Positions 18,383-27,985 are shown, counted from the first letter of the stretch. The stretch: DNA of 64,000 bases from Nostoc sp. FACHB-892 (GCF_014698795.1 NZ_JACJTR010000008.1:186001-250000); one strand, 5' to 3'. Translations and numbers: made by a program. Notes: a model not told the origin generated them from the sequence alone.

Positions 18383-21300
18383 ATGAGTGTAAATTCCGAG
18401 CAAGCACAGTCTCCATCTCCAATCAAGCAGGCGCTTCGAGCTATAGAAAGCTTACAAACCCAGCTTGACGCGCTCAAGTACGCCCAACAGGAACCAATTG
18501 CGATCATTGGCACGGGTTGCCGATTTCCTGGAGGAGTAGAAAATCCAGAGGCTTTCTGGCGGCTGTTGCGCGACGGAGTTGATGCCATTACCGAGGTTCC
18601 TGCTGACCGATGGGATCTGGAAAAATACTACAATCCAGAACCGGATATGCCTGGTAAAGTATGTACCCGCGAAGGTGGTTTTTTGACAGGAGTTGATACC
18701 TTTAACCCTGAGTTTTTCGGGATTTCAGCACGGGAAGCAGTAAGCATAGATCCTCAGCAACGGCTTTTGCTAGAGGTTAGCTGGGAGGCTTTAGAAAATG
18801 CTAATCAAGTACCAGAGCATTTACATAACACAGCTACAGGGACTTTCATCGGTATTTACTTAAATGACTACAGCAAAGTCATGTCATCGTTAGGAGATGT
18901 ATCCCAGATTGATGCTTTTTCTGCGATCGGTAACTCTTTAAGTGTAGCTGCTGGGCGCTTATCCTATTTTTTAGGACTAAAAGGCCCTAGTATGGCTGTC
19001 GATTCGTCCTGTTCTTCCTCTTTGGTATCAGTACATTTGGCTTGTCAGAGTTTGCGCTTAAAAGAATGCAATCTAGCTTTAGCTGGCGGAGTTGGGTTAA
19101 ATCTCGTCCCAGACACAAGCATTGCTCTTTCCAGAACACGGATGCTCAACCCTGATGGGCGCTGCAAAACATTTGATGCTGCTGCCAATGGCTTTGTCAA
19201 AGGAGAAGGGTGTGGCCTTGTTGTCCTCAAGCGCCTCTCGGATGCTTTGGCTGACGGGGACAAAGTTTTAGCCTTGATTCGCGGTTCTGCGGTTAACCAT
19301 AATGGACGCAGTAGTAGCTTAATTTCTCCCAACGGACTATCTCAGCAAGCCGTGATTCGCCAAGCCTTAGAGAATGGCGGCGTGGAACCAGCGCAAGTAG
19401 ACTATGTAGAGGTTCAAGGCACAAGCACATGTGTAGGAGAACCGATTGAGGTAGCAGCCTTAGAGGCAGTGTATGGCAAGAATCGTCCTCAAGACAAACC
19501 TTTGGTTATTGGTTCGGTAAAAACCAACATTGGACATTTAGAACCAGCTTCTGGTATTGCAAGTTTAATTAAGGTGGTGCTTGCCTTACAACATGGGGAA
19601 ATTCCAGCCCATCTGCACTTCAAACAACCGAATCCTCATATTAACTGGAATGAGTTGCCACTGAAAGTTCCTGCACAACGTATGCCTTGGCAGATAACAG
19701 AAAAGCGGCGGTTAGCGGGAGTAAGTGCTTTTGGCTTTAGTGGCACTAACGCCCACGTAGTTCTAGAAGAAGCTCCGGTTTCAAAGCCAGTAGAAAGAAC
19801 AGTGGAACGTCCCCTGCACCTGCTGACTTTATCAGCGAAGACAGACGAGGCACTTGTGCAGTTAGCTCAAAGGTATGAAAAGCACTTCGCTAATAATCCA
19901 GATTTAGCTGTGGGAGATATTTGCTTTAGTGCTAATACCGGGCGATCGCACTTTCAACATCGCTTAAGTGTGGTAGCATCTTCATCTACCGAACTCTGTG
20001 ACAAACTAACTGCCTTCAGCGCTGGGCAAAAAACAGTCGGATTATTCCAGGGAAAAGTTACAGATTCCCCCAAAATCGTCTTCCTTTTCCCCGATACAGG
20101 TTCAGAATATGTCGGAATGGGTCGTCAACTCTATGAAACCCAACCAAAATTTCGGCAAGCTTTCGACCGTTGCAATGAGATTCTGCGTTTTTATTTAAAA
20201 TGCTCCTTGGTTGAGATTCTGTATCCCGAATCAGGAACAAGTTCTCTGCTCAAAGAAGCTGCTTACAGCCAACCTGCCTTATTTGCCCTCGAATACGCCT
20301 TATCCCAGTTATGGAAATCTTGGGGTATAGAACCCGCCGCAGTTATGGGCTACGGTGTTGGGGAATATGTTGCAGCCTGTGTTGCTGAAGTTTTCAGCTT
20401 GGAAGATAGCTTGAAGTTGGTTGCTGAACGTGGGCGCTTAATGCAAGCATTACCCGAAGTTTTTACTTTTGAAAACCAAGCCATCCTCAAAGAAGTCACC
20501 TACTCTCAACCACAAATTCCTTTAGTTTCTCATCTGACTGGTGAATTAACTACTAGTGAAATAGCTACCCCTTTATATTGGAGCCGTCAAGGGCAACAAC
20601 CCTTGAAATTTGCCGCCAGCATAGATAACTTAGCTCAACAAGGTTACGAAATATTTGTGGAAGTTGGGCCAAAGCCGACTCTAGTTGATGGCTTGCCTAA
20701 TATTGAAAAAGTTTGGCTTTCGACTCTGAATCCTGGTAAAGATGATTGGCAACAAATACTTGAGAGTTTAGGTTCTTTATATGCGCGTGGGGTAAAAGTA
20801 GAGTGGTTAGGTTTTGACCAAAATTACTCACATCAATATGTAGAACTACCCACTTATCCTTGGCAACGAAAGCGCTACTGGTTTGAGCCTAATAACAATG
20901 GACATAAAAAAGTTGACATTTCCTCTCAAAATCATGACTTTCTCGCTCAGATAGATAACCAACAACTGATCGAGCAGTTACAAATAACCGGAGAACTCTC
21001 AAAAGAGGAATTAAATTTGCTGCCTAAACTGCTTGGGTTGTTAATGAAGCATCCTCAGCAGCATGATGAATCAAAAGGGGAAAAGCAAACAGATATAGCA
21101 CAAGCGATTAATGCTCAATTTTTGACAGTAGAAGATATTCAAGTTTGGTTAACTAACCAAATTGCTAATGATTTAGGAGTCAAGCCTGATGAGATAAATA
21201 TTCGAGTACCTTTCGATAGCTACGGATTGGATTCTGTATTAGCGATCGCGATCGCTAACGCTGGTAAACAATATCTTGGAATTGATATGTCTCCACTTCT

Positions 21301-21388
21301 CTTGGTGCATTATCCCACCATTGAGTCGCTTTCACAGCACTTAGCCCAAGAGTTAGAAGCTTCTGACTCAGAAATTTTTGAAATTTAA
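18383..21388 (+). CDS. Third polyketide synthase with inactive-looking KS and AT: KS-(AT)-ACP
   Basis: This 1001-residue protein starts five bases after the previous stop. It has an N-terminal docking helix (IKQALRAIESLQTQLDALK). The KS keeps Cys210 (DSSCSSSL) and TNIGHLE, but the EAHGTGT motif reads EVQGTST, so Gln345 replaces a catalytic His. The AT is degenerate: GQGSQ reads DTGSE, GHSVGE reads GYGVGE (Gly658 replaces the nucleophilic Ser), and about 73 residues containing HAFHSPLM are missing after GRLMQALP. No KR is present. The C-terminal carrier is intact, with Ser951 in YGLDSVLA. It can probably take over the chain but neither load malonate nor condense; a transfer or holding module is the best reading. 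The frame is uninterrupted, so it is not a decayed pseudogene. Confidence 0.9.
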   Translation: MSVNSEQAQSPSPIKQALRAIESLQTQLDALKYAQQEPIAIIGTGCRFPGGVENPEAFWRLLRDGVDAITEVPADRWDLEKYYNPEPDMPGKVCTREGGFLTGVDTFNPEFFGISAREAVSIDPQQRLLLEVSWEALENANQVPEHLHNTATGTFIGIYLNDYSKVMSSLGDVSQIDAFSAIGNSLSVAAGRLSYFLGLKGPSMAVDSSCSSSLVSVHLACQSLRLKECNLALAGGVGLNLVPDTSIALSRTRMLNPDGRCKTFDAAANGFVKGEGCGLVVLKRLSDALADGDKVLALIRGSAVNHNGRSSSLISPNGLSQQAVIRQALENGGVEPAQVDYVEVQGTSTCVGEPIEVAALEAVYGKNRPQDKPLVIGSVKTNIGHLEPASGIASLIKVVLALQHGEIPAHLHFKQPNPHINWNELPLKVPAQRMPWQITEKRRLAGVSAFGFSGTNAHVVLEEAPVSKPVERTVERPLHLLTLSAKTDEALVQLAQRYEKHFANNPDLAVGDICFSANTGRSHFQHRLSVVASSSTELCDKLTAFSAGQKTVGLFQGKVTDSPKIVFLFPDTGSEYVGMGRQLYETQPKFRQAFDRCNEILRFYLKCSLVEILYPESGTSSLLKEAAYSQPALFALEYALSQLWKSWGIEPAAVMGYGVGEYVAACVAEVFSLEDSLKLVAERGRLMQALPEVFTFENQAILKEVTYSQPQIPLVSHLTGELTTSEIATPLYWSRQGQQPLKFAASIDNLAQQGYEIFVEVGPKPTLVDGLPNIEKVWLSTLNPGKDDWQQILESLGSLYARGVKVEWLGFDQNYSHQYVELPTYPWQRKRYWFEPNNNGHKKVDISSQNHDFLAQIDNQQLIEQLQITGELSKEELNLLPKLLGLLMKHPQQHDESKGEKQTDIAQAINAQFLTVEDIQVWLTNQIANDLGVKPDEINIRVPFDSYGLDSVLAIAIANAGKQYLGIDMSPLLLVHYPTIESLSQHLAQELEASDSEIFEI

Positions 21389-21437
21389 TTGCAAAACTTG
21401 TTTAAAACAATTACAAATTAATGGAGATTAAGAATCT

Positions 21438-23306
21438 ATGAACGTATCAGAACTTTTAGAAGATTTAACTCAAAAAGGCGTTCAGTTGTGGACTGACAAT
21501 GGTAAACTAAAAGTCAATTCTCCAAAGGGATTGCTATCAGCAGAACAACGCACTGAATTAGCTCAACGCAAGACAGAAATTCTGGCGTTTCTGCAAAGAA
21601 GTAACGAAACTACTAATGATAATTCTGGAACTAAAACTCAAGACCTCAGCTTGCAAACAATTGGTCGTTTAATTGGAGGTTTTTGCCGTAAAGTTGCAGG
21701 TTTTACCCCTCCCATTATTGATCCAAAGGCGATGGCCAAAAAGCTAAAAGTTGCTTTTAGACCTTTGCCAGATGGATACAATGAAGAAACAATTTTGAAA
21801 TTTAGAGAAGAGTTAGAAGATAAGCTCCGGGGCAATGGAGTTCAAATCTTAACTTGGGAAGAAGCAACTAAACAGGTTGATTACGAAATTACTATTCCTT
21901 TGATTAATTGGAAAAAGAACATTACCACAAATGTCATTAAAACAGGTGTTAGTGCTGTTGTTGATGTGGATAAACATCCTTCTTTAATTGGAAAAATGAA
22001 GATATTTGTGGTAGAGTTACTTTATAAATTCTATTCTCGATTTATTTTAAAAGACCGACAGCTATCTGCTTCTAAAATTATGCAGTTTATTAGTTGGGCA
22101 GAAGAAAATATCCTACCACTTGAAGACCCAACAAATACTCAAGTTATTATGTTAACGAAGCTTAATAAAGAGTTTGTTGATCCAAGTATTCCATATCAGA
22201 AAAAAATTCCTATTGGTGTAAACACTCTAATTAGAACATTTTCTGAAATTGTAATTGGAGTTTCAAATGAAAAGATTTCCATTTTAAATATGAACTTGTC
22301 AGACTCTGTATTTTCTGCTGAGTCGGTTGATCAATTCGTTTGTAACTCTTTAATTCCTAAAATTTATGTCCCAATTCTGCCACTATCTCTGAGCCGATTT
22401 GAGATTGGTGAGTATGATCCGAAAGAATCTATTTATGCAAAACAATTAGTCAGATTAGGTAAGGAGTTAGCATCAACAGGTCTACTACCTTCTGGTTTTA
22501 AAATTGACGATGTGATTAAAAGAAAGTCTCACCGAGATATTGTAGATTGGATGGCTAATGGTAGAACAGGCGTTTCTTATGGTTTTGTTGCCTACGCCGA
22601 GCCGCCACAATATATAGGTGCTGTAGAAATATCTGAGCAAGAGTGGGAAAATCTATCTTCTATTGAAGGATTCAGTTGTGATGAACTGCGCCAGAATGAA
22701 ATCGGTAGAAGATATATCAAAACCAGAATTGGGGGAAAAGAGGTATTTAAACAGCTACCAGATATCTGGGTGATTAGTTCTCGTTCAGGCGCGAATAAAA
22801 CAAACCTGAATTTAGAAACTGATGTGTTGAGGTTGGGGCTGCAAGATAGATTATTACTGCAATTACCAAAAGGTATGGATCTAGTAGTGGGTGATATTAA
22901 ACCCTCTTATGATCTTTATGTCATGGTTGCGATCGCACTAGCTGCGGCTTTGTATGCGCCAGAACTTATTAAAAATGGTACACCAATGGTTCATTTCCAC
23001 GGGTATCCCTCAACTCAGTGGTTTGAGCCAGATAACGAGTATTGCACTGGAGTACACAATCCCTCAGTTCCTTGTGGAACCTATGAATCAGGAGTTTTCA
23101 ACTTCTTAGGCATACACGATTTAGTCAACAAATATGGCAGCGATATTGCCCTAGCCAGCCTGATTGAACCAGATCATGGCACAAATATCATCGCCTCTGA
23201 CTGGGAGTATTTAATCGCCAGAATCAAAACTGGAGTTGAAAAGGGACAAATTGATTTGGGTGGTAAGCATTTCCCTTCTCTCAAAGAAACCATCACTACT
23301 CGCTGA
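21438..23306 (+). CDS. Unrecognised cluster protein with TubC-type N-terminal docking domain
   Basis: This protein has 622 residues. Residues 1-53 match the TubC N-terminal docking domain seen on PKS/NRPS proteins: NVSELLEDLTQKGVQLW, then PKGLLSAEQ and ERKTEIL-like KTEILAFL. The remaining 550 or so residues match no family I know. They have no PKS, NRPS, thioesterase or transmembrane signature. Visible conserved-looking blocks are VVGDIKPSYDLYVMVAIALAAALYAP, a Cys/His-rich stretch MVHFHGYPSTQWFEPDNEYC with GVHNPSVPCGTYESG, and IEPDHGTN. TubC-type domains bind the C-terminal tail of the upstream protein, so docking onto the third synthase (acidic tail after its ACP) is likely. A role in release or modification of the ACP-bound chain is plausible because the cluster lacks a release domain, but this is inference. 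Confidence 0.65.
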   Translation: MNVSELLEDLTQKGVQLWTDNGKLKVNSPKGLLSAEQRTELAQRKTEILAFLQRSNETTNDNSGTKTQDLSLQTIGRLIGGFCRKVAGFTPPIIDPKAMAKKLKVAFRPLPDGYNEETILKFREELEDKLRGNGVQILTWEEATKQVDYEITIPLINWKKNITTNVIKTGVSAVVDVDKHPSLIGKMKIFVVELLYKFYSRFILKDRQLSASKIMQFISWAEENILPLEDPTNTQVIMLTKLNKEFVDPSIPYQKKIPIGVNTLIRTFSEIVIGVSNEKISILNMNLSDSVFSAESVDQFVCNSLIPKIYVPILPLSLSRFEIGEYDPKESIYAKQLVRLGKELASTGLLPSGFKIDDVIKRKSHRDIVDWMANGRTGVSYGFVAYAEPPQYIGAVEISEQEWENLSSIEGFSCDELRQNEIGRRYIKTRIGGKEVFKQLPDIWVISSRSGANKTNLNLETDVLRLGLQDRLLLQLPKGMDLVVGDIKPSYDLYVMVAIALAAALYAPELIKNGTPMVHFHGYPSTQWFEPDNEYCTGVHNPSVPCGTYESGVFNFLGIHDLVNKYGSDIALASLIEPDHGTNIIASDWEYLIARIKTGVEKGQIDLGGKHFPSLKETITTR

Positions 23307-23344
23307 ACTGGGTTGGTACTAATGAATGAGGATATTAAGCAATC

Positions 23345-24232
23345 ATGTCAATAATTGCAGGTCAGACAGTACTTTTAACAGGTGCATCACGCGGAATTGG
23401 AGCCTTTATTGCTCGCGGTTTGGCAAAAGAAAATGCAACTATAGTTGGTGTGGCGCGATCGCAAGAAGGACTGGATCAATTATCTGCCGAAATCAAAGCT
23501 TTAGGTGGTCGCTGGTTAGGCATTAAATATGACCTCAGTAACCTAGAAGATATGCCAAATCTGGTTGAGCAAATCAATAAACTTGCAGGACCTATTGACA
23601 TTTTAGTTAACAACGCAGGTATCGAGATTTACAAAAACTTTCAAGATTACTCTGCCTCAGAACTACAGTCAGTATTGACAATTAACCTGCTGTCTGCGAT
23701 GGAATTATCCCGTTTGTTATTGCCAACAATGTTACGTCAGAAAAGGGGCCACATAATTAATATCGCTTCTCTATCTGCTAAAAAAGGAAATCCCTACAAC
23801 AGTATTTATTGTGCCAGTAAAGCCGGTTTGCTCATGTGGAGCGATTCTCTAAGGCAAGAATTGTCAGGTACTGGTGTAGATGTTTCGGTGATTTGTCCGG
23901 GATATGTTTCTGGTCAAGGGATGTTTGCTGATACTGGTATACCTGCGCCAAGTTTAGCAGGTACATCGAAGCCAACAGACGTAGCGATCGCAGTAATCCA
24001 GGCTATTAAGCAAAATCAGGCAGAAGTGATTGTTAATCAAGACCTGATGACAGCAAATTTTACAAAACTCTTACTGGCCTTATGGCAAATTTTCCCCCGA
24101 TTTGGAGATAAATTTTATCAGTGGATTGGGGTAAATAAACTCAACCAAAAACGCGCTGAAAATCAAATGCAAGTTGCGTTTAAAGCTGATGAAAGTAGAA
24201 CAATGGTCGGCGCAACACCAGATTTGAAATAA
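23345..24232 (+). CDS. Short-chain dehydrogenase/reductase
   Basis: This 295-residue SDR has the cofactor loop TGASRGIGAF near the N-terminus, NNAG at about residue 90, and the catalytic Ser and Tyr-x-x-x-Lys in IASLSAKKG...YCASKAG. The C-terminal extension of about 50 residues after the Rossmann core is mildly hydrophobic (LLLALWQIFPRFGDKFYQWI) and may contact a membrane or lipid. It lies 38 bases after the TubC-docked protein gene in the same direction, so it is probably co-transcribed. By context it would reduce or oxidise a carbonyl or hydroxyl of the acyl chain, either on the carrier or after release. Exact substrate unknown. Confidence 0.88.
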   Translation: MSIIAGQTVLLTGASRGIGAFIARGLAKENATIVGVARSQEGLDQLSAEIKALGGRWLGIKYDLSNLEDMPNLVEQINKLAGPIDILVNNAGIEIYKNFQDYSASELQSVLTINLLSAMELSRLLLPTMLRQKRGHIINIASLSAKKGNPYNSIYCASKAGLLMWSDSLRQELSGTGVDVSVICPGYVSGQGMFADTGIPAPSLAGTSKPTDVAIAVIQAIKQNQAEVIVNQDLMTANFTKLLLALWQIFPRFGDKFYQWIGVNKLNQKRAENQMQVAFKADESRTMVGATPDLK

Positions 24233-24282
24233 ATCTGTTGATTTGGTAGCGATCGCTAATACAAACCTTATAAAAAAAAGCG

Positions 24283-25452
24283 ATGAAAAAAGTATATTTG
24301 ATGATTTATGATGCTGGTGCAGGCCATCGCAGCACTGCCAAGGCTTTGCAAAAAGTTATCGAGGAGCGAAAACTGCCTTGGGAAATCCATTTAGTCGAGG
24401 CTTTTATAGAAATCCTTGGAACCTCTGCATCGCAGGATTTTTATAATAAGTTCGTACTCCAAAAAACTTGGGCAAAACTTATTAACGAACCCCTATTGGT
24501 TCCCTTATTCAAGCTACAAATCCGCCTTCAACATTCTGCTTGGTTAGCACGTTTGAAAAAATACTGGCAGCAGCATCAGCCTGATATGGTAGTTTCAGTG
24601 CAACCGTATATTAATCGAGTGCTTTGTGAAAGTTTGCAAGCAGCATCTCCAGGTGTACCATTCGTCACATTTATCACCGATCATGCCGATTGTCCGCCCC
24701 ACTTTTGGATTGAAAAGCAAGAGCAATTTTTGATTTGTCCGACTGAAAAGGCAGTTGAACAAGCCAAAAACTTTGGTTATACACAAGATAAAATTTTCCG
24801 CACATCAGGAGTAATCATTCAGCCTCGTTTTTATGAACCCGTTTTGTGCGATCGCCAAATTGAAAGAAAACGCTTAGGACTAGACCCAAATTTAGCTACT
24901 GCTTTAATCACTTTTGGTAGTCAGGGTTCAAACGTGATGCTAGAAATTGCCGATTCTCTGGAAAAATCACAATTAAACCTGCAACTTATTTTTATTTGCG
25001 GACGCAATGAAGAATTAGCAGTCACCTTGCGCCGTCAACAAAGCCGTTTACCAAGGTTTGTGGAAACTTTTACCAGCGAGATTCCTTACTATATGCATCT
25101 GTCTGATTTCTTCGTTGGTAAATCTGGCTCTGTAGGTGTTAGCGAAGCTGTGGCGATGAACTTGCCAGTAATTACAGATTGCAATGCCTTAAGCTTGTTT
25201 CAAGAACGGCCTTCGGCTGAGTGGATTGCAGATAATGAAATTGGGATTGTAGTCCGCGATTTTCGAGATATTAACCAAGCTGTAGCAAAGTTAATCGAGC
25301 CGGAAACTCTGGCTCGTTACCGTGCAAATGCTGCCGCCATTAATAATAAAGCAGTGTTTGAAGTTGTAGATATTTTAGAAGGAATCTTGGAACAACCACA
25401 GTTAGAAATACACAGAGAAGGCGATCGCACTCCTAATCTTCGTTATGCATAA
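24283..25452 (+). CDS. GT28 / MGDG-synthase-like glycosyltransferase (copy 1)
   Basis: This 389-residue protein resembles monogalactosyldiacylglycerol synthases and MurG-like GT-B enzymes. The N-terminus has a glycine-containing acceptor loop (YDAGAGHRSTAKAL), followed by a DUF-type MGDG synthase domain and a GT28-like C-terminal half with FGSQGSNVMLEIA, ICGRNEEL, a KSGSVGVSEA donor-sugar loop and a late acidic region. Such enzymes transfer a galactosyl or glucosyl residue from a UDP-sugar to a lipid acceptor at the membrane. It is a clear paralog of the protein at 26751-27977; the two genes flank a UDP-galactopyranose mutase. Together this suggests that a galactose or galactofuranose unit is placed on the polyketide. 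Donor and acceptor are inferred. Confidence 0.82.
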   Translation: MKKVYLMIYDAGAGHRSTAKALQKVIEERKLPWEIHLVEAFIEILGTSASQDFYNKFVLQKTWAKLINEPLLVPLFKLQIRLQHSAWLARLKKYWQQHQPDMVVSVQPYINRVLCESLQAASPGVPFVTFITDHADCPPHFWIEKQEQFLICPTEKAVEQAKNFGYTQDKIFRTSGVIIQPRFYEPVLCDRQIERKRLGLDPNLATALITFGSQGSNVMLEIADSLEKSQLNLQLIFICGRNEELAVTLRRQQSRLPRFVETFTSEIPYYMHLSDFFVGKSGSVGVSEAVAMNLPVITDCNALSLFQERPSAEWIADNEIGIVVRDFRDINQAVAKLIEPETLARYRANAAAINNKAVFEVVDILEGILEQPQLEIHREGDRTPNLRYA

Positions 25453-25499
25453 AAGAAACTTTGAAGTTCTGAGCAAAAAATAACTGAGGGGTGAAATAA

Positions 25500-26654
25500 A
25501 TGATATTTGATTGGCTAATCGTCGGGGCGGGATATTCAGCCTGTGTAACGGCGGAACGGATTGCAACCCAGTTAGGACAGAGGGTGCTGATTGTAGAGCA
25601 GCGAGATCACATTGGTGGGAATGCTTATGATTACTACAACGAGCATGGTATTTTAGTTCATAAATACGGGCCTCACATCTTTCACACCAAGTCTAAGAAA
25701 GTCTGGGATTATCTCTCCCAATTTACAGAATGGAGACACTATTATCATCATGTACTAGGAGTTGTAGAAGGAAAGAAAGTTCCGATTCCTTTTAATCTGA
25801 ATTCTCTTTATGCTCTTTTTCCTCCCCACTATGCACAAAAGCTAGAAAACTTACTTCTAGAAAACTTCGGTTTTGGGGTTAAAGTACCTATTTTAAAACT
25901 GCGTGAAAGTGCCAGTGGAGACTTAGCTTTTTTAGCTAATTATATTTATGAAAATGTCTTCCTTCGCTACACCATGAAGCAATGGGGAGTGAAACCAGAG
26001 GAACTTGATAAGGGAGTAACCGGAAGGGTTCCAGTTTACATCAGTCGAGATGACCGTTACTTTCAAGATCCTTACCAAGCTATGCCTAAGCTTGGCTACA
26101 CCGAAATGTTTCGCCGAATGCTAGCTCATCCTAACATTAAGGTGCTTTTAAATACAGATTATCGAGAAATTATCAAAGACGTTAAGTTTAACCGGATACT
26201 CCATACTGGATCGATTGATACTTTCTTTGATTATATGTATGGCGAGTTGCCATATCGTAGTTTGCGCTTCCAGTTTGAGACTTTGGATCAAGAATTATAC
26301 CAAGAAGTTGGTACAGTTAATTACCCCAACGATTACGATATCACCCGCATCACCGAACAAAAGTATTTATCGGGGCAAACTTCTCCTAAAACTACCTTAG
26401 TGATGGAATATCCCCAGGCTTATGTACCGGGGAAAAATGACCCTTATTATCCCATTCTCAATGAGGATAATCGCGATCGCTTAAATCTTTACCTCAAAGA
26501 GGCAGAAAAACTCAACGGTACAGTACTATTTGCCGGACGACTTGGAGATTACAAGTACTACGACATGGATCATGCAGTGCTGCGAGCATTAGGTTTGTTT
26601 GAAAAAGAGATTGCAAATTCAACATCTGAACCACAAGTTGTTCTTGCAAGATGA
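25500..26654 (+). CDS. glf: UDP-galactopyranose mutase
   Basis: This 384-residue flavoenzyme has normal Glf length. The N-terminal FAD-binding motif is VGAGYSACVTAERIA, followed by VEQRDHIGGNAYDYYNEHGILVHKYGPHIFHT, the diagnostic Glf block (given here as family description: HIGGN, then GPHIFHT). Other Glf signatures are YTMKQWGVKPEEL, RVPVYISRDDRYF and LFAGRLGDYKYYDMDHAV near the end. It converts UDP-galactopyranose to UDP-galactofuranose in the cytoplasm, using reduced FAD. A GGGGTG ribosome site precedes the ATG. Lying between two related glycosyltransferases, it most likely supplies the UDP-galactofuranose used to decorate the cluster's product. Confidence 0.95.
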   Translation: MIFDWLIVGAGYSACVTAERIATQLGQRVLIVEQRDHIGGNAYDYYNEHGILVHKYGPHIFHTKSKKVWDYLSQFTEWRHYYHHVLGVVEGKKVPIPFNLNSLYALFPPHYAQKLENLLLENFGFGVKVPILKLRESASGDLAFLANYIYENVFLRYTMKQWGVKPEELDKGVTGRVPVYISRDDRYFQDPYQAMPKLGYTEMFRRMLAHPNIKVLLNTDYREIIKDVKFNRILHTGSIDTFFDYMYGELPYRSLRFQFETLDQELYQEVGTVNYPNDYDITRITEQKYLSGQTSPKTTLVMEYPQAYVPGKNDPYYPILNEDNRDRLNLYLKEAEKLNGTVLFAGRLGDYKYYDMDHAVLRALGLFEKEIANSTSEPQVVLAR

Positions 26655-26750
26655 AAGAAATGCAGCGATATCTCTTTCCTAATATTTCTGTAGTTGTGAA
26701 TTCTTTCTTGATAACAGTTCAACAAATAACTACTGTTCAAAATTGTATTT

Positions 26751-27977
26751 ATGAAAACAACGCAATTATCATCATCTCCAAAAAAAGAGTTTTTGATTAA
26801 TGTTCTCACTTCCCAAGGTGGTGGGGGGCATTACGCTATGTACAATGCACTACGCGCAGTTGTTGAGCAGCAACAACTACCTTGGCGTTTTAGTGTAACC
26901 GATATAGACGAAATAGCGGATGGTTTAGCAGAGCAAAAAAAGATAGTCAGTGCCTACAAACTATTTGGATTTTCTGGGCATGACTTGTATAACCTGATGC
27001 TGAAAAGCGGCTGGACATGGCTTTGGCCGTTAAAGATGCGCCTAAATAAACTACTTGTCAAACTAAATCACGATGTCGGTGTCAAAATATTTGAGGAATA
27101 CTGGCGTGAGCAACAGCCAGATTTAGTAGTTTCCGTAGTCCCAATGTATAGCAAAGGGTTATGGGAAAGTGTACAAAAGGCAAAACCAGGAACCCCTGTA
27201 GTAACTATTATTGGAGATTATGCTGATTCTCCGCCTGCATTTTGGATAGAACCAGACACAGGAATTAATTTTGTCTGTGGAACTGAAAAAACAGTAGAAC
27301 AAGCTCGTTCTATGGGAGTAAAAGAGGAACTAATTATTAAAACTTCGGGAACGATTGTTCATCCTCGCTTTTATGAACCCATTGTGTGCGATCGCCGTGC
27401 CCAAAGGCAACGTTTAGGTTTAGATCCAGACTGTCTCACCGGACTTGTGTTATTCGGTGCTAATGGTTCTAAAGTAATGTTAGAAATTGCCAAGCGTTTG
27501 GAGAGTTTTGGACAAAAACTACAACTCATCTTTATTTGCGGACGCAATGAAGAACTAGCCCAAGAACTACGCGAAAGCCAAGGTATTCAAAAGCGGTTTG
27601 TTACCAGTTTTACCAAAGAGATTCCTTACTATATGCATCTTTCAGATTTTTTAATCAATAAACCAGGTGCTTGTAGTATCAGTGAGGCTCTGGTTATGAA
27701 GCTGCCAATGATTACGGAACGTAACTTTTCTACTCTCATCCACGAACGCTACAACGCTGATTGGGTAGAACAGAAACAAGTGGGTCTAGTTGTCGATGAT
27801 TTTCGTAATATCGATAAGGCAGCGAAGAAGTTTCTAGAGCCGGAAAATTTTGCTCGCTACCGTGCAAATATTGCTGCTGTAAACAATCAAGCGGTGTTTG
27901 AAATTTGCGAGAACTTGCAAAAGATTCTCGCTGATAGGTACAAAACAACAGAGACAGCATCACTTGAGTATAGGTAA
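26751..27977 (+). CDS. GT28 / MGDG-synthase-like glycosyltransferase (copy 2)
   Basis: This 408-residue paralog of the glycosyltransferase at 24283-25452 shares long colinear blocks: YEP-x-x-CDR, RLGLDP, LQLIFICGRNEELA, EIPYYMHLSDF, and ARYRAN. The acceptor loop is SQGGGGHYAMYNAL and the donor loop KPGACSISEALVM. Divergence between the copies is large enough that they probably act on different acceptors or positions, for example first and second sugar. A gap of 96 bases follows the mutase gene, and only 8 bases separate it from the exporter gene. Function as a membrane-associated UDP-sugar:lipid transferase is inferred from family and neighbours. Confidence 0.82.
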   Translation: MKTTQLSSSPKKEFLINVLTSQGGGGHYAMYNALRAVVEQQQLPWRFSVTDIDEIADGLAEQKKIVSAYKLFGFSGHDLYNLMLKSGWTWLWPLKMRLNKLLVKLNHDVGVKIFEEYWREQQPDLVVSVVPMYSKGLWESVQKAKPGTPVVTIIGDYADSPPAFWIEPDTGINFVCGTEKTVEQARSMGVKEELIIKTSGTIVHPRFYEPIVCDRRAQRQRLGLDPDCLTGLVLFGANGSKVMLEIAKRLESFGQKLQLIFICGRNEELAQELRESQGIQKRFVTSFTKEIPYYMHLSDFLINKPGACSISEALVMKLPMITERNFSTLIHERYNADWVEQKQVGLVVDDFRNIDKAAKKFLEPENFARYRANIAAVNNQAVFEICENLQKILADRYKTTETASLEYR

Positions 27978-27985
27978 CAGCAGAC

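Noticed and set aside
18383..21388. Pseudogene call for the third PKS
   Set aside because: The 1001-codon frame is intact, docking helix and ACP are kept, and changes affect specific catalytic residues.
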